Assembly: GCF_019578655.1 (NCBI RefSeq)
Contig: NC_063263.1
Coordinates: forward strand, 25,357,001 to 25,421,000
Origin: Ricinus communis
Lineage: Eukaryota > Streptophyta > Magnoliopsida > Malpighiales > Euphorbiaceae
DNA length: 64,000 nucleotides
Direction: 5' to 3'
This document shows, one piece after another, positions 11,880-24,639 of this stretch. The notes beneath the pieces were generated by a model. It was not told the DNA's origin and did no database searches. It saw only the letters and a list, made by a program, of their open reading frames with translations. Position 1 is the stretch's first letter. Every line of letters begins with the position of its first letter. The position numbers and the translations under genes were made by a program.

Positions 11880-12760
11880 TTATCCTAATTTTATCTAATT
11901 TTGGAATAGTTCCATATCATAACAAAATTCTACATCCGTTATGATATTATTAAATAATACTAACTCTTTTTCATCCATGTGTGCACCAATTTTACATAAA
12001 CTTAAGAAAGACTTAATAAAAGTACATATTTACTATTTTTTAATAGATTACTATACTTAATTATTATAAAAAATTAGAATATTTCATTATATATATATAT
12101 AAATTTCTGAAATTTAAAATCTCTTTAATATATATGCTTAATTTTTGATACATAAATTTTTTGTTTTGATATACGTGATTTACTTTTAACATATGAGATT
12201 CAAGTTTATATGTAATTTTATAATTTTTATTAATTTATTAATTTATGAATTACATTCTAATTAAATACCGACTCTTAATACATTAATTACATTATAATAT
12301 TATATTAACTAATAAATAATTTTTTAATAAGATAATAATACTAATTAAATCATAAAAAATAGTATATTAATTATATTTTAATATTATATTAACTAATAAA
12401 TTAGTTTTATAATTAGATAATAATTTTAATTCAGAAAATAATATTTTAAATAATATTTTTAATATTATATTCAATAATAAATTAAAATTTTAATTATGTA
12501 ACAAATGTTATAATTTAAAAAATTATAACATCAATTATATTAATATTTTGATTTATATAAATTTTAAAATATTTTTTATATTATTACAGTAATAAAATTT
12601 TAAAATTTTTAAAAATTAAAAATATATAAAAATATATAATTTATCACTATTTTATAAAATTTTATAAATTAATATTAAATATTAAAAATTTTATTAAATT
12701 ATATTTTACTTAATTTAAATTTATAATTAAAATAATAATAACAGGAGCTAATAGCTTTAA
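11880..12760. repeat. AT-rich interspersed repeat upstream of LSG1
   Basis: About 0.9 kb of very AT-rich sequence with phrases such as TTTTGATACATAAATTTTTTG and AATATTATATTAACTAATAAATTA. The same phrases recur at 51400-52430 upstream of the IQD gene. It has no coding capacity. It is an interspersed repeat of unknown class; see the finding on a possible Helitron-like origin. Confidence 0.55.
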
Positions 12761-12779
12761 TTATAATATTCACTCCTTT

Positions 12780-13075
12780 TCTTTTTCTTTAACCTAAAAT
12801 ACGGGCCATAGCCGAATACTTACATATCAAACACACAGACCCAAATCTTATTAAGACGGTACTCCTTCGGCCAACACCGGAGCCACCACCAACGGTAAGG
12901 CTGCCTTTTGTTGTCTCCTCTTCCACGTTCTCTGAATTCAGTTTTCTCTTCGTTTCTTTGCCTTTCCGTCATTCAAATTTGTCTTGTTTCTCTGTTCACA
13001 GAGCTTTTTTCTTTATAAAATCATCAGACTCCAGTAACAAAAGAATATATAGATATAGATAGAACAAAAGAAAAC
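12780..13075 (+). promoter_or_regulatory. Probable promoter and 5' UTR of LSG1 gene
   Basis: The sequence changes from AT-rich repeat to more mixed, pyrimidine-rich DNA typical of a plant 5' UTR. A possible 5' UTR intron has a donor at ACG|GTAAGG (about 12893) and an acceptor at TTCACAG (about 13001). CTTTATAAAATC near 13012 looks TATA-like but is only about 60 bp from the start codon, so it may not be the core promoter. Confidence 0.4.
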
Positions 13076-16000
13076 ATGGGGAAGAACGAAAAGACAAAGC
13101 TAGGTAGAGCACTAGTAAAGCATCACAATCAAATGATCCAACAATCCAAGGAAAAAGGCCGTTACTACAACTCCCTTCACAAGAAAGTTCTTGAATCCGT
13201 CACAGAAGTCAGCGATATCGACGCCGTCATCGAGCAAGCCGAGGAGGCTGACCTTCTCTTTTCTCACCAGCTTCCTGCAGCTGCCCCTAACCAACCCATT
13301 AGCCTGTTCGTTTCTTTTGTTTGAAGTTATTTACCCGTTTTCAATGATAATTTACTGGGATTTGATTATGTGAGTAATTCTTTAAGCAGGGATGTGAGCT
13401 CAAGTGGTATTAGTGATATGACGCCGAAGGAGAGGAGAGAGCAGCAGAAAAAAGAGGAGGCTTTGCATGCTAGTAGCCTTCGAGTCCCTCGCAGGCATTT
13501 GCATTCTCTTTAATCATTTGAATTATTAGTTAATGATAGTGGCTATGATTGGTGTATGTTATCTGTTTGCTTCTGCGCTTATAGGCCTCCATGGAATGCT
13601 GAAATGTCCATAGAGGAGCTGGATGACAATGAAAAACATGCCTTTTTGACCTGGCGGCGTACCCTTGCAAGGTTAGGTCCATCATCAATGATATATTATT
13701 TTCAGCACATGTTTTAGCAATTGTTTCTTTAGCCACAAAAAAAAAAAGAAAACAATGTATGTTACAGATGATACTTGTAAGACTTATCATGTTACCCTGT
13801 TGGAAAATCATCTTAGCACTTATTAGTTTGGTTGTTAATTGAGGAAAAACTACTTTGATTGGAAGCCTTGGCTATGTTGAAGGAAAGTTCAAATGTTAAT
13901 TTGTTAAAGATTTACATTATCTTGTTTAATAATTTATTCTAGTCTGTTAAATAATTATTGATGGTACAGGTTCCTGATTCTCTTGTATATTAATGTATTT
14001 TTTGCTCTCGTTTCCTTCAGCCTTGAGGAGAATGAGAAGCTTGTTCTTACTCCATTTGAGAAGAACCTTGATATTTGGAGACAGCTCTGGCGGGTGGTTG
14101 AGCGCAGTGATCTGGTAACTTGATATTTTGAATCACAGTATACAGGAAGTTCATGATTTTATAAACTGAAGAGGAGCCTTTGTTTATCTTTAGTGTTTTT
14201 CTTTTTTGTGTCTATTTTGCTATGTAAGACTACTGTGGTTCAGATCACTATGTTGAAGTAAATGCAAGCATGTTAACATTCAAAGCTGACTAGTAGTTGA
14301 ACTAGTGAAATACAGACATCTGGCTTGCCAACTACTTCGAGAAACTAAAGCTTTATCCTTCCTGATTTCCTTGAAAGCTCATTCTATTGAAGGGTTTGAA
14401 AGGGACAGAACTCAGATTGTGAGATTTATGGTTGGGTTCTTCATTCATCTTATATATCAGCCTTTGACTCAACTTGCATTCTCGAATTTCAAAACAGGAA
14501 GCTACAGTCTCCTTCGGCATTGAATATATTTTAATCTAAACATAGTTTTTTCCTACATCATGAACATCCTGTGACATACTGTCCTTTCTTTTGTTATTGG
14601 TTTATCTCTGTTATGCAATGATTTTTGCATTCATATCCTGCTTCTCGTTAACAAACCATTGCGGTATACAAACTAGGTCTGGGATTGGAGAGGACTGCTT
14701 GCCCTGGCCCATTTTTGTTGCCCTACCTATTGAAGTAAAGCCAAGTGAAATAGTTATTCAATTGTCTGCCAAGAAATCTTTATTTTTTATTTAACTCATT
14801 TGCAGCTGAGAAGATTACTTAAAAAATGATCGAAAGATTTAAGCTTGAAAGAGCACCTCTGTTTTGCTGTGAGTTGAAAAAGTGTGAAGGAGCAGGATTT
14901 GAGTTATTATGGATATTTAACATCATATTTCAGTCATACTAAAGAGAAAATTCAACAATCGAACAATCATAATAACTTGTAGGATGATTGTGAAAGTGGA
15001 GCAAGAAATAGGTTTGACGGTACTGAGTGACAAATTTCATAAAATTTCTAGAAAGGGTGGATGTCTTCTAACTAGGAGATAGGGGATCTTTTCTTGTTAC
15101 ATTCTGTAAACGTCCCCTTTTTTAGAGTGCAAAGTATAGTTTTTGAAATCTTAGGATGAGAAGTGACTAAAGGTTCTTCAAGAAAAATAAGTCCTTGGCC
15201 TCTATACTCCATAGTTCTAACAACGTCTTCTTCTTCTATTTTTTTTTTAAAAGTTTCAAGGATGGTTCCTCACATTTTGTGATTGCATCCTTACAGCGTG
15301 CATACTTCCACTTCATATTTGTGCTTCTCTTATATAATATTCATGTAAATGCATGGAAGTAATACCTTCAAGAATTCTGTTCTCTTAAAATAAAAGATGA
15401 GCTCACTGATCAAACAGGAGTCATATAAACATAAATAATGCTGTATTATATTGATTAGATTCCATGAAATTCGTAATTAGTATGCCAAGTTTCTTAACAG
15501 TATATTTAGAGATACATACTCTATTTCCTGAAAACTATGCAGCATCTTTTACCATTTGTATATGAAGGTATGATGCATTTGTTGCTGATCATAAATCATG
15601 ACTGATACCAGCTAGTTGGATTCTATGTTGATACATTTTGTTGTTGCTTTCAAAATTCTTTTATAAATGGCTCCTCCTGAACTCCAAATAAAATATATTC
15701 TCCTGGTTGCCCCCGCTTACAAATGTAATATGGCCAGGGTTTTAGGCACATCTCTTTGTTGAGGCACTTGAACTATTCACCTAAACACTATGTATTCTCT
15801 TTTTAGTGTCATCGCATGTTTGTATGCCTATTCTTTTCTTATTTACACAATTGATCTTGAAAAATTTATATTTTTTATGTAGCTTGTAATGGTCGTTGAT
15901 GCACGAGACCCCTTATTCTACCGCTGTCCAGATCTGGAGGTAGTGTATTCTTTAACTTTTTTTCTAAATGCTACTTAGAGAGCAAAAAGTATCTTAACTA

Positions 16001-17833
16001 CAAATTTATGCTATATTTGGGAAAAGTTCCTTAATGTAATGTCAAAGGATTTTCTTTGATGATACTTTTGAATCCCATTCAGTGATGATAATGCATTTGG
16101 TGCCTTGTGCTCTTTATACTTGAGGATATTGCTCTTCTCAGTATTCATTCCTTTTTTCTGTATTTCCTATTTAAGAAATGGATTGTAAGGCACCATTTAA
16201 AATGTTGGAAATGCTACCATTTTTACTTGAGCATTCCACATCTTTGTGTATCTATCTAGGCTGAGTTCTGATAAAGAAGCTTAAGAAGTCGGTTCAGTAA
16301 TCAAAGTTTGACTCTAATTGGCCTTTCCTAGAAGTGATAAATGATCAATTCACGTTTCTTGCAAATAATTCCGATTGTTACATTCATTTTATGTTCTTAA
16401 GATAAAAGAGTGCAATATTGAACTTTAATTCTTCAGTAATGACCTTTTGTATACTTCTTTCCTTAACCAATAGATGATTTAGTTGGTATGATGGGTTACA
16501 CTTGATTTTGTTTTAATGTAGGCATATGCACAAGAGGTCGATAAGCACAAACGGACGTTGCTCCTTGTAAACAAGGCTGATCTTTTGCCTTTTTCAGTCA
16601 GGTTTACTAAGTCACTTACAAGTTAATGCTACAGTTGTTTGATCCTCATTTTCTTTTAGTCTTTGAGCTTCGGAATTTTATTGGCTTTACTACAGGCAGA
16701 AATGGGCAGAGTATTTTTGCCATCATGAGATTCTGTTTGTGTTCTGGTCAGCTAAGGTTGCAACTGCAGCTCTCGAGGGTAAAAAGCTTAAAGAACCTTT
16801 AAATGGACAAGATACTCTCCAAAAGATGGATGATCCTGATACAAAAATCTATGATAGGGATGAGCTTTTGTCTCGATTGCAGTCGGAGGCGGAACAGATA
16901 GCCAAGCTGAGGAGGAAGTCAAACTGCAGCAGCACTGGCTCATCTAATGATCAGTCACTGGGAGGAAATCTTGCTGGAAATTCAACTCTCAAGAATGTAG
17001 TGGTGGGATTTGTTGGGTATCCTAATGTTGGCAAAAGCTCCACTATCAATGCTTTGGCCGGCCAGAAGCGGACTGGGGTTACCTCCACACCAGGGAAGAC
17101 CAAGCATTTCCAAACACTGATAATCTCTGAGGAGCTGACCTTATGCGACTGTCCTGGATTAGTTTTCCCTTCCTTCTCAAGCTCAAGATATGAGATGATT
17201 GCTTCAGGGGTATTACCAATTGACCGAATGACCGAGCACAGAGAGGCTGTACAGGTTGTGGCTAATAGAGTCGCAAGGCACATCATTGAGGATGTTTACA
17301 AAATAAATCTGCCGAAACCTAAGCCATATGAGCCACAATCTCGGCCTCCTTTGGCATCAGAATTTCTAAGGGCTTATTGTGCATCTCGTGGTTATGTGGC
17401 ATCCAGTGGACTGCCTGATGAAACTAGAGCTGCCCGACAAATTTTGAAGGATTACCTAGATGGCAAGCTACCACACTATGAGATGCCTCCTGGGATGTCT
17501 GCTGAGGAACCAAGTGCTGAAAATGATGGAGGACCTAGCTTGTCTGAGACAAATGAGACAGATTCATCCGACATTGAAAACCCTACAGATCAGGAAGAAA
17601 ATGCGCTTAACCTTGAGCAGGTTCTGGATGATTTAAAATCATTTGACATGGCCAATGGGCTTACTTCAAAAAAGGTCATTGTCAAGAAGTCAAACGCATC
17701 AAATAAGCACCACAGGAAGCCTAAAAGGAAAAAGGATCGCTCGTGGAGGAGTAAAAATGATGATGGTGATGGAATGCCAATTATAAGAGTTTTCCAGAAG
17801 CCAGTGAATGCAAGTCCTTCCCAGGCTGGGTGA
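13076..17833 (+). CDS. LSG1: LSG1-type large-subunit GTPase (circularly permuted), 7 exons
   Basis: Predicted exons: 13076-13305, 13390-13494, 13585-13671, 14021-14114, 15883-15939, 16522-16601, 16696-17833; 1791 nt, 596 residues, all phases consistent. Family knowledge: LSG1 is a cytoplasmic GTPase in late 60S maturation that helps release the export adaptor NMD3. The GTPase motifs are in permuted order: G4 NKAD at 208-211, a G5-like SA at 236-237, G1 GYPNVGKS at 325-332, G3 DCPG at 369-372. This order defines the YlqF/LSG1 group. The N terminus MGKNEKTKLGRALVKHH is that of plant LSG1 proteins, fixing the start. The acidic C-terminal part ends in a basic KPKRKKDRSWR stretch. Intron 2 appears to be GC-AG; intron 4 is 1768 bp. 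Length is close to the Arabidopsis LSG1 proteins. It looks intact and functional. Confidence 0.95.
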
Positions 17834-18300
17834 TGCATGTTGGTATTAGTGGGCATCTCTTCTGGATAAATCTTGATTTTCCTCTGGTGAGCTCCTCATG
17901 CTGCATATCTTGTCCTTTGACTGCTGATATCTTATATGATATGTAAAATAGGAAAAAAAATATGAAGAAAATTGATGTAATATTGTATCTTAAAATTTTG
18001 AGCTTGATCTATCATTTATGATGCAGGTTGGTTGTGTAGTTTCCAGCCTCAAAGAGTTGGTTGCCAGGAGCTGCGCATGTTTGAGCTATGAGATTCCTTT
18101 ATATAATTCTCTTGTGTCATTAATAATTGTGGGGACGAACTTGGAAGTAAGGGTAAAACAAATGAACATATTGCCTTTAATGAAAGATAGTACAATCACA
18201 AACTGGTATGGGAACTGGCTTCTCCGCGTGTTTCTTCCGAAACAGTTCCACCATATCTACAGTACTACACATTAAAGCCCTAGCGCCTGAATGCATGGGG
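17834..18300 (+). other. Probable 3' UTR of LSG1 gene
   Basis: Sequence after the stop may contain a 3' UTR intron: donor CTCTG|GTGAGCTCC near 17886 and acceptor ATGATGCAG near 18027. The ORF at 18018-18275 starts in this segment and lacks family resemblance, so it is not called a gene. The poly(A) site was not located. Confidence 0.4.
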
Positions 18301-19260
18301 GAATGTAATTTAAAGGAAGGGAAGAAAAGAGAAGGGAGATGAAGAGAGGGAGAGAGAAAATATCTTTTTCTTTTTGTAGTTTATTATGTAATACATAATT
18401 GTCAAAGAGAATTGATGAGAATTAATTAAGTTTTGAATTTTTTAATTAAAATTTCGAAAATAAAAATAATAATAAACTAAATTTAGTTTTTTTGATGAGT
18501 TAGAAATTTTTTATATTTCAAATTAGGATGTAATTAACTCCAATTTTTATAAGGGTAATGAAAGAATCATTTTCCATTCTATTTCCTTTCATTTTGTAAG
18601 TAATATAGTTAGGACTAATTTCTACTCCTTTCTCCAGCTTTACGAAAAACGCGTGTTAGACACTTGCTTACAGGGAAAACATATTGACTTATTGAAAGTA
18701 TGACTCATCTTCTGTCTTTCTTTCCTTTTAACTTCTATTTACCAAGAGATTTTCATAATTGACTTCTTTCTATCACTCTTTTAATACATGTTCACACAAA
18801 CCTACCAAAAGTGGATAATGATGCATTATCTAGAAATAATTTGTTTATTCTTTTTTTTCTTTTTCGTTTTGGATTTGATGATCTTGTAAATGGAAAAATA
18901 GTATTGTAAATGTATCCAAAAGATGGGTGGCGATGGAAGAGGAAAAAACAAGGACGGTGGTGGTTATAGGAATAAAAAATGCTGGTGATCTTCAAGATAA
19001 GGTATATTATCAAAAGTTTTAAATAGCTTTTCTATTCAGGTTGGAATCTGAGTTCTTGAATTCACTATCTTTCTTCTTTTCAAATTTAAGTATTTTTGTT
19101 CTTCACAAGTTCATATTTAATGCATATTCGCCTTATGATCATTCCAAGCGAGCTATTAGCTTGCCAAGATACAAATCACCTAATAGATCACCAGCAAAAA
19201 CAAGTAGATTGCCAGGCATTGTGAAAATTGATCCTTGACATCCATTATTGTCTTGTACCA
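18301..19260. other. Intergenic DNA, no gene recognised
   Basis: AT-rich with purine-rich (GGGAGAGAGAAAA) and pyrimidine-rich tracts. Small ORFs at 18792-19013 and 19041-19238 show no recognisable domain. Confidence 0.4.
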
Positions 19261-19264
19261 TGTC

Positions 19265-19560
19265 TTCCACTTCCTAAATTATAGGATATCATTATCCTAT
19301 TTTTTTGAGCGTTAACGGATCAATTTTCCAGAAGTTTGAAAATCATTATAAATACTCTTAGGCACTCTAAGAATAAGATAATGCAATTACAATCTTCTTA
19401 ACACATTACCTTTTAGTCTAAACACTTACTAATTTAAGTATCAGAGTAGTTCTCTAGATGCATCGTTAAGTCCCTTTAACTTGTTGTTGTCCAGCTTTAA
19501 CTAGCTTTAATTGTCTCTAGTGCGAGGTTAGATTTTGGTTCACACCTATTATTTAGTGCA
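19265..19560 (+). mobile_element. 3' part of an LTR and leader of a Gypsy element
   Basis: A promoter-like ATTATAAATACTCTTAGGCA near 19347 is followed by text typical of plant Gypsy LTR/leader regions (TTACTAATTTAAGTATCAGAG near 19428; GTGCGAGGTTAGATTTTGGTTC near 19520). The expected primer-binding site after it is decayed. It precedes the gag remnant at 20030 in the same orientation. Confidence 0.5.
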
Positions 19561-20950
19561 GTGAGCGTGGAACACTATTTTGGATATTCAAATTTGATTG
19601 TTCAATTGTTCTCATGGACTCATCCTTCATGCCTTAATATATTCCCTTTTGCATGTTGAGAATAAAGAAACTAACCAAGATAATTTCTAAAAATCTCAAA
19701 CATTACGCAACATTAACATCATCATAGACCTAAATAACCTAGCCACCATGCAAATCCTTTTTACAGCCTTCATATAATTCATTACCTAGTTGAAAGAACT
19801 TAAGTGAGCCATAGCCCGACACCTTCGAACACCCATTCTTCTAACCCAATGTCCCAATCTCAAAGCTTGTGAGAACGAGAAGTAAATAAAGACCCTGGAT
19901 AGCTCTAAGAACTCTCCTAATGAGGAAGTCCCATCGAATATGGACAAGATTGGGTTGGATGATCATGATGGGCCCTGGTAGAATAGAAAGCCTGATGAAA
20001 ATAATGACCCTATGGAGTTAATTAAAGTGAATGAGATGGATTACGTTGCGTACATACTCTTCCTAATGTGACAACATTGTCATGGCCAAAGATCTACCAA
20101 AGTTCAGTATCTTTACACATATGGAATCTTATGATGAAAACACTTCCCTAGAAGCCATGTCTAGAAGTACAAAACCATGATTGACGCCCAAACACGCCAG
20201 GACACATATTCTATGTAAGGTATTCCCGTTACACTGAAATGCCTCGCTTAGGACTGGTATCAAATTCTATCCATAAGATCTATCACATCGTTCTCCCATC
20301 TATCTTACTGTTTCCAAGCCATAATCATACCTTTATTATACCCAAGACAATCTCAATCAATTTGTTGACAGTAATACAAAGAGGTAGGGAGAATATGAGG
20401 AAGTACGTAGAGCATATTAATAAAGAAGCAATTCAAATAGAAGATCTAGAGACATTGCCTACATTATAATGCTAAACGAAACTTTAATCCATGACTCAAG
20501 AAAAGAATTACTCTTTTACCTAATCAATTTCAACCATGATGTATATATAGTCACATTGATAATGAAAGAGACTTTGACTAATGGTAGAGGAAGAATGATG
20601 GGAGTTCGGCCAGAGGGTAGGCAGATCGCCAAGATCAACCTAGAAGTTATAATGATAGTAGATATTAGAGGTTACTAGTTAGAAAGGAGGAACAAGTAGT
20701 TCACTCCTTTATTAGTGGCTCGAGCATATGTATTAATATAGATTACGTAATCAGAAGAGTGAGTTTGTAGCCAAGAAAGATGAGTAATGCCTTAGTCGAA
20801 AGGAGATAAAACAACAAGTATTGTCAGTTTCATACAGATGAGAACAGAGAAGCTAATTCGGAAAGGTATATTAGGAATTGGATGAGTTTATTATTTATGA
20901 TAGAGATAAGGAACAATTAGGTAAATCTTACAATAACGAAATCTTAGGAT

Positions 20951-22682
20951 TAGGGCTGAGCATGGATCTCGGTGATTCCCGTCCGAACCGAATAACCGTA
21001 CCGAAAAATACCAGAACCGAAATAACCGAAAGTTTTTATAACCGAATTGAACCGATCCGAATTTTTTTACTATTACGGTATGGTACTAGTTCTTTAGTAA
21101 AAGCTGTACCATAACCGTACTAGAACCGATCAGTCTTGTACTGATCTGAACCAAACCGTAGAACCGAATTTTTTACATATATTTATTAATAATTATTTAT
21201 ATTATATAAATAATACATATTAAAAACAACTATAATATTATAAAATACTTTATACTCTATAAAAAAATTATTTTATATTTATCATTTATATAATTCAAGC
21301 AATTCTTATCGAAATAAAAAAAATACATATTAAAAATAACTATAATATTATAATATACTTTATACTCTATAAAAAATATAAGTTATATATATTAATATGT
21401 CACATAGTATACTGATACTAGTAATCTAGTATACATACTATAATACTATATTTAAAGTACTTGAAAGCTAGGTGCAAATTAAGTATACCATTTATTATGG
21501 TGAAGATGAGGCAAAAAATTTGGAAAAAAATGGTAAAAACAACTTTAGAGTTGATGGTGGATGAATACAAAATAATTGAGGATCAATTATATATGGGTGA
21601 GGTTGTAGGGAGCTCAGAGAAATCTGCATATGATAGTGGGCCAAGTGATACGGAAACAGAAGAAGAGATTGATGAGTTCTTTTTAGAGGAAGAAGCACAA
21701 CAGAATTTGTCTAAGATATCTGAGTTAGATAGGTACTTCGAAGAATTTGCAGAAAAATTCACCATTGATTTTGATATCTTAGCATGGTGGAAGGTGAATT
21801 CAGTAAGGTATCCTATCTTGTCCAAGGTTGCACGTGATGTATTGGCTATCCAAGCTTCAACAGTAGCCTCTGAATCTGCATTTAGTACTGGAAGACGAAC
21901 TCTAGAGCAATATAGAAGTTCTTTACTTTCTACAACAGCGGAAGTCCTCATTTGTTGTCAAGATTGGCTTAGAAGTTCAAATAAACCTATCCAACTAGAA
22001 GAATCAATAGAGGATATTGAAAGCGTAGAGTTAGGTAACATTTCTTTACTTCTTACATATGTTTGTTTATTGTTGATGCTGTTAAGTTTTATTAACGTAA
22101 TTTTTTACTTTTATTGTAAAAATTATTCAAGATCCTGAGATTGGTGAGTCCCTTATACCAAGATTAAATGTGGAGTGCTAATTTTGAGGGGAGGTAATAA
22201 CATTCCTTTACTAATTTTGGACATGTATTTTAGTGTTATATAAAGTTTTTAAATTTATTTATTTTAATGATTGCCATCTGCAAAATATTTTTATGCTAGC
22301 AGTAACATATACTTTAATGGTTTGTATTTGAATATTGAATGAATTATTATATTTGCAAGTGACTGAATTGCAAAACAGGTTGTTCAAGAATGTGATTGCA
22401 ATTCTAATTCAGATTTTCATACTACTTTTTTTAGGTTGGTAATCATATTTTTTCTAAATGTATTTGATTAAAGATGAGATTAAAGTTGTGTTTTTAAAAT
22501 TTTTTAGAACCAAAAATAGCACCGAACCGAAATTTATTTAACCGTAAAATTGGTACAATACGGTATTAGATCCTTTTATGTTTGGTACGGTACTGGTACC
22601 TTCAATTTTAAAATAACCGAGATTTGGTATGGTACTGGTGATTTATAAATAACCGAATTAGACCGATCCGTGCTCAAGCCTA
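20951..22682 (+). mobile_element. hAT transposon, internally reduced, with intact ends
   Basis: The element is 1732 bp. Left end TAGGGCTGAGCATGGATC and right end (read inward) TAGGCTTGAGCACGGATC form imperfect terminal inverted repeats. The target site duplication CTTAGGAT is perfect at 20943-20950 and 22683-22690; 8 bp is diagnostic of hAT. Subterminal regions (20970-21170 and 22505-22670) are filled with ACCGAA/CGGTTT-like motifs, expected transposase-binding repeats. The interior keeps only the transposase C-terminal segment (21461-22138), so it is a non-autonomous deletion derivative. Confidence 0.92.
21461..22138 (+). CDS. hAT transposase C-terminal fragment (dimerisation domain)
   Basis: A 225-codon ORF in the hAT element. 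Residues about 85-170 carry the hAT C-terminal dimerisation signature: a YFEE-type start, DILAWWKVNSVRYPILSKVA, the segment ending VASESAFSTGRRTLE, then EVLICCQDWLRSS. In full hAT transposases this domain mediates oligomerisation and contributes to the catalytic fold. The BED zinc finger and the main RNase H-like catalytic core are absent, so it cannot transpose alone. The first ~80 codons include an acidic region (DTETEEEIDEFF) normal for the family just before the domain; the true exon start is uncertain. The last ~25 codons are hydrophobic and probably intronic or read-through. Could a host use it as a domesticated protein? Nothing here supports that. Confidence 0.8.
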   Translation: MKARCKLSIPFIMVKMRQKIWKKMVKTTLELMVDEYKIIEDQLYMGEVVGSSEKSAYDSGPSDTETEEEIDEFFLEEEAQQNLSKISELDRYFEEFAEKFTIDFDILAWWKVNSVRYPILSKVARDVLAIQASTVASESAFSTGRRTLEQYRSSLLSTTAEVLICCQDWLRSSNKPIQLEESIEDIESVELGNISLLLTYVCLLLMLLSFINVIFYFYCKNYSRS

Positions 22683-22929
22683 CTTAGGATACCTAGTAGA
22701 AGAAGTAAATGAGAGACAGGACATATGAGATTAGCATTATCTTTAGTGTTGTTTTAAGAGTAAATATCTCTATAAAAAGAATTTATGCTATAACAGATGT
22801 CTATTTAGTCAACACCTCCAGGGATATTAAAATAACTTTTGGCTAACTAAGTAGTTACTTAGTTTGCTAAGGTGAATACATGTAGAAGATGGCAATTTGA
22901 TTAACATGATGTTATTATCCAACTTTTGC

Positions 22930-24606
22930 TCCTCTGTTATGTAAGTCGAATGATGAGACTAGGACAAGTCAGGTAGAGTGAACTTTGAGTAGTGAAGGGA
23001 AGAAAGCTTCAAAAGGCACCTAAGGACAATAAAATTCTTTGGAATACATGTCAAGGAGTCAAATGGAATCAAAAAGCTTGAGAATCAGACAAAGGAAATG
23101 CATATTTATCCAAAGTTCAGTTTGACAAGGGAAGCCACACGGGCGTATGGCCTTTCAGTGTGAGTTGTGAAAAATACCAGATTGCATGAAGGGTCCACAT
23201 CGCCTTGTGCTTCCTGTGTCAGAGAAACATGCAAATTTGATGACATTAGCTTCAATGCAGTTTTTCGTAATCTTACAGGTCCAAAATTGAAAAGTGGTAT
23301 GCATTAGCTTTGTAGAGGACTTTTAAGTTATAATTCTTATGCATGGCTCAACTCCATATTAAGTTGCTAATGATGAGAAAACTTGGGTCGAACTTAGATG
23401 TTGTGCAGTTCGTTTTTGTTTGGGTCAGTTTTACTGTTTAGGCCTTATCTAGAGCTACAGATGTCTGATTGAAGTGATTCAAAATTCTAAAATGAACTAC
23501 TCTTTAGGAGCTACAACTTTAGTTAGAAGAAAAACCTCAATTCATTTTCAAAGATGCCCTAAAATAGCCTGAAACATAAAGAACGGGACGAAGACACATA
23601 TTCAAGCTACGAAAAACTAAGGAAGTCACACGACCATTTGGTCCCCATGTCAATCATAAAAATACACTGTTTAACGAAATTTTTATGGTTGTTTTAAGGG
23701 AGTTCCGTCATATATTCATTTCTAGAGAGATAAATACTTAGAAAATTCATTATCCTTTCATTTTTAGGGTTATGATTGGTCGTTTCTCAAAAAAGAACAT
23801 CATTTCCTACATTATTTTCTAAGATTGAAGATTGAAGATTTTCATCCTTACTCTTCCATGACTAGTTTGAGATCTTCTTTCCCTAATTTTTATTTCTTTA
23901 TTATTAATATTTAGAAACTAATTTTCTTGTTATTTGAATTTTGATGAACCCTAATTTGTTTTGTATGGATTGATTCAAAAATTTAATGCAATTAATCTTT
24001 TATATAAATTGTTCTGTCTCTTTGGTTGCTTAGTTATCTATTTCAATTGATAAGTCGATGTATTGATTGGGATTTGTTTTTATAAACCGATTAGAGATAA
24101 CTTTTATGAGTTGATCACATCTTAGGAATTGAGGATTGATTGGGATACTAGAGATAAATTTACAAGATGCTTTGGTTCAAAAGTTCCTTAATCTTAATGC
24201 ATGACCTAAATGAGTGATTTGAGAAGAGATTCTTGTCCCCCCTCTTAGGAATTAGGGGTTTAATCACTTGAGAAAGGTTTAAACCTAATTTTGTGGAATG
24301 CCAGCTCAACTCTTGATTCTTGATTTGAATTAATTGCTGTTTGTTTCATGAAATACTTAACTTATTAGGGGGATTCAATACCTAAATAGGCTTTATCCTT
24401 GATAAACTTACCATTGTTTTAATCTTTGTTTTCAAGATTGTTTTACTTATAAATATTATTAAATCCAAATAATATTCTTATTGCTAAAAATTAGTGTATG
24501 ATTGCAGGTAGTGCTCACAATTAGGTCTCCAGTGTAGATACTCTTATTCATTATTATATTACTTGATATAATTGGTGCACTTTACCGTTTGCGGATAGCA
24601 CGCTTC
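22930..24606 (+). mobile_element. LTR of the TGATA family, 5' end altered
   Basis: Bases 23690-24606 match 4590-5531 closely (for example TCATTTCTAGAGAGA, AATTGATAAGTCGATGTATTG, TAATGCATGACCTAA). The upstream 22930-23690 shares GCCACACGGGCGTATGGCC and CAAATTTG-type motifs but diverges from the 4119 copy and is longer. The 5' border is not resolved; the 3' end is near GCGGATAGCACGCTTCA. It directly follows the Gypsy gag remnant. Confidence 0.6.
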
Positions 24607-24639
24607 AATCTATCTTGTGAGTTTATTCTACATGATTCA

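Larger units (their letters stand above)
20030..22860 (+). pseudogene. Ty3/Gypsy gag remnant split by a hAT element
   Basis: Broken + strand frames resemble a Gypsy capsid region: KYKTMIDAQTRQDTFYVRYS near 20170, then LTVIQRGRENMRKYVEHINKEAIQIEDL around 20360-20450. After stop codons, the post-capsid part (LIRKGYLG-like near 20855) resumes beyond the hAT insertion as YLVEEVNERQ near 22690. Reading across the insertion restores one continuous gag-like context, showing the retroelement was there first. It is non-functional. Protease and pol are missing. Confidence 0.65.

Noticed and set aside
13010..13025. TATA-like CTTTATAAAATC before the LSG1 start codon
   Set aside because: It is only about 60 bp from the ATG and downstream of probable 5' UTR sequence; kept only as a note.
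16951..17286. 111-codon ORF on the - strand of LSG1 exon 7
   Set aside because: It is antisense to the conserved GTPase G1-G3 region and is a coding shadow.
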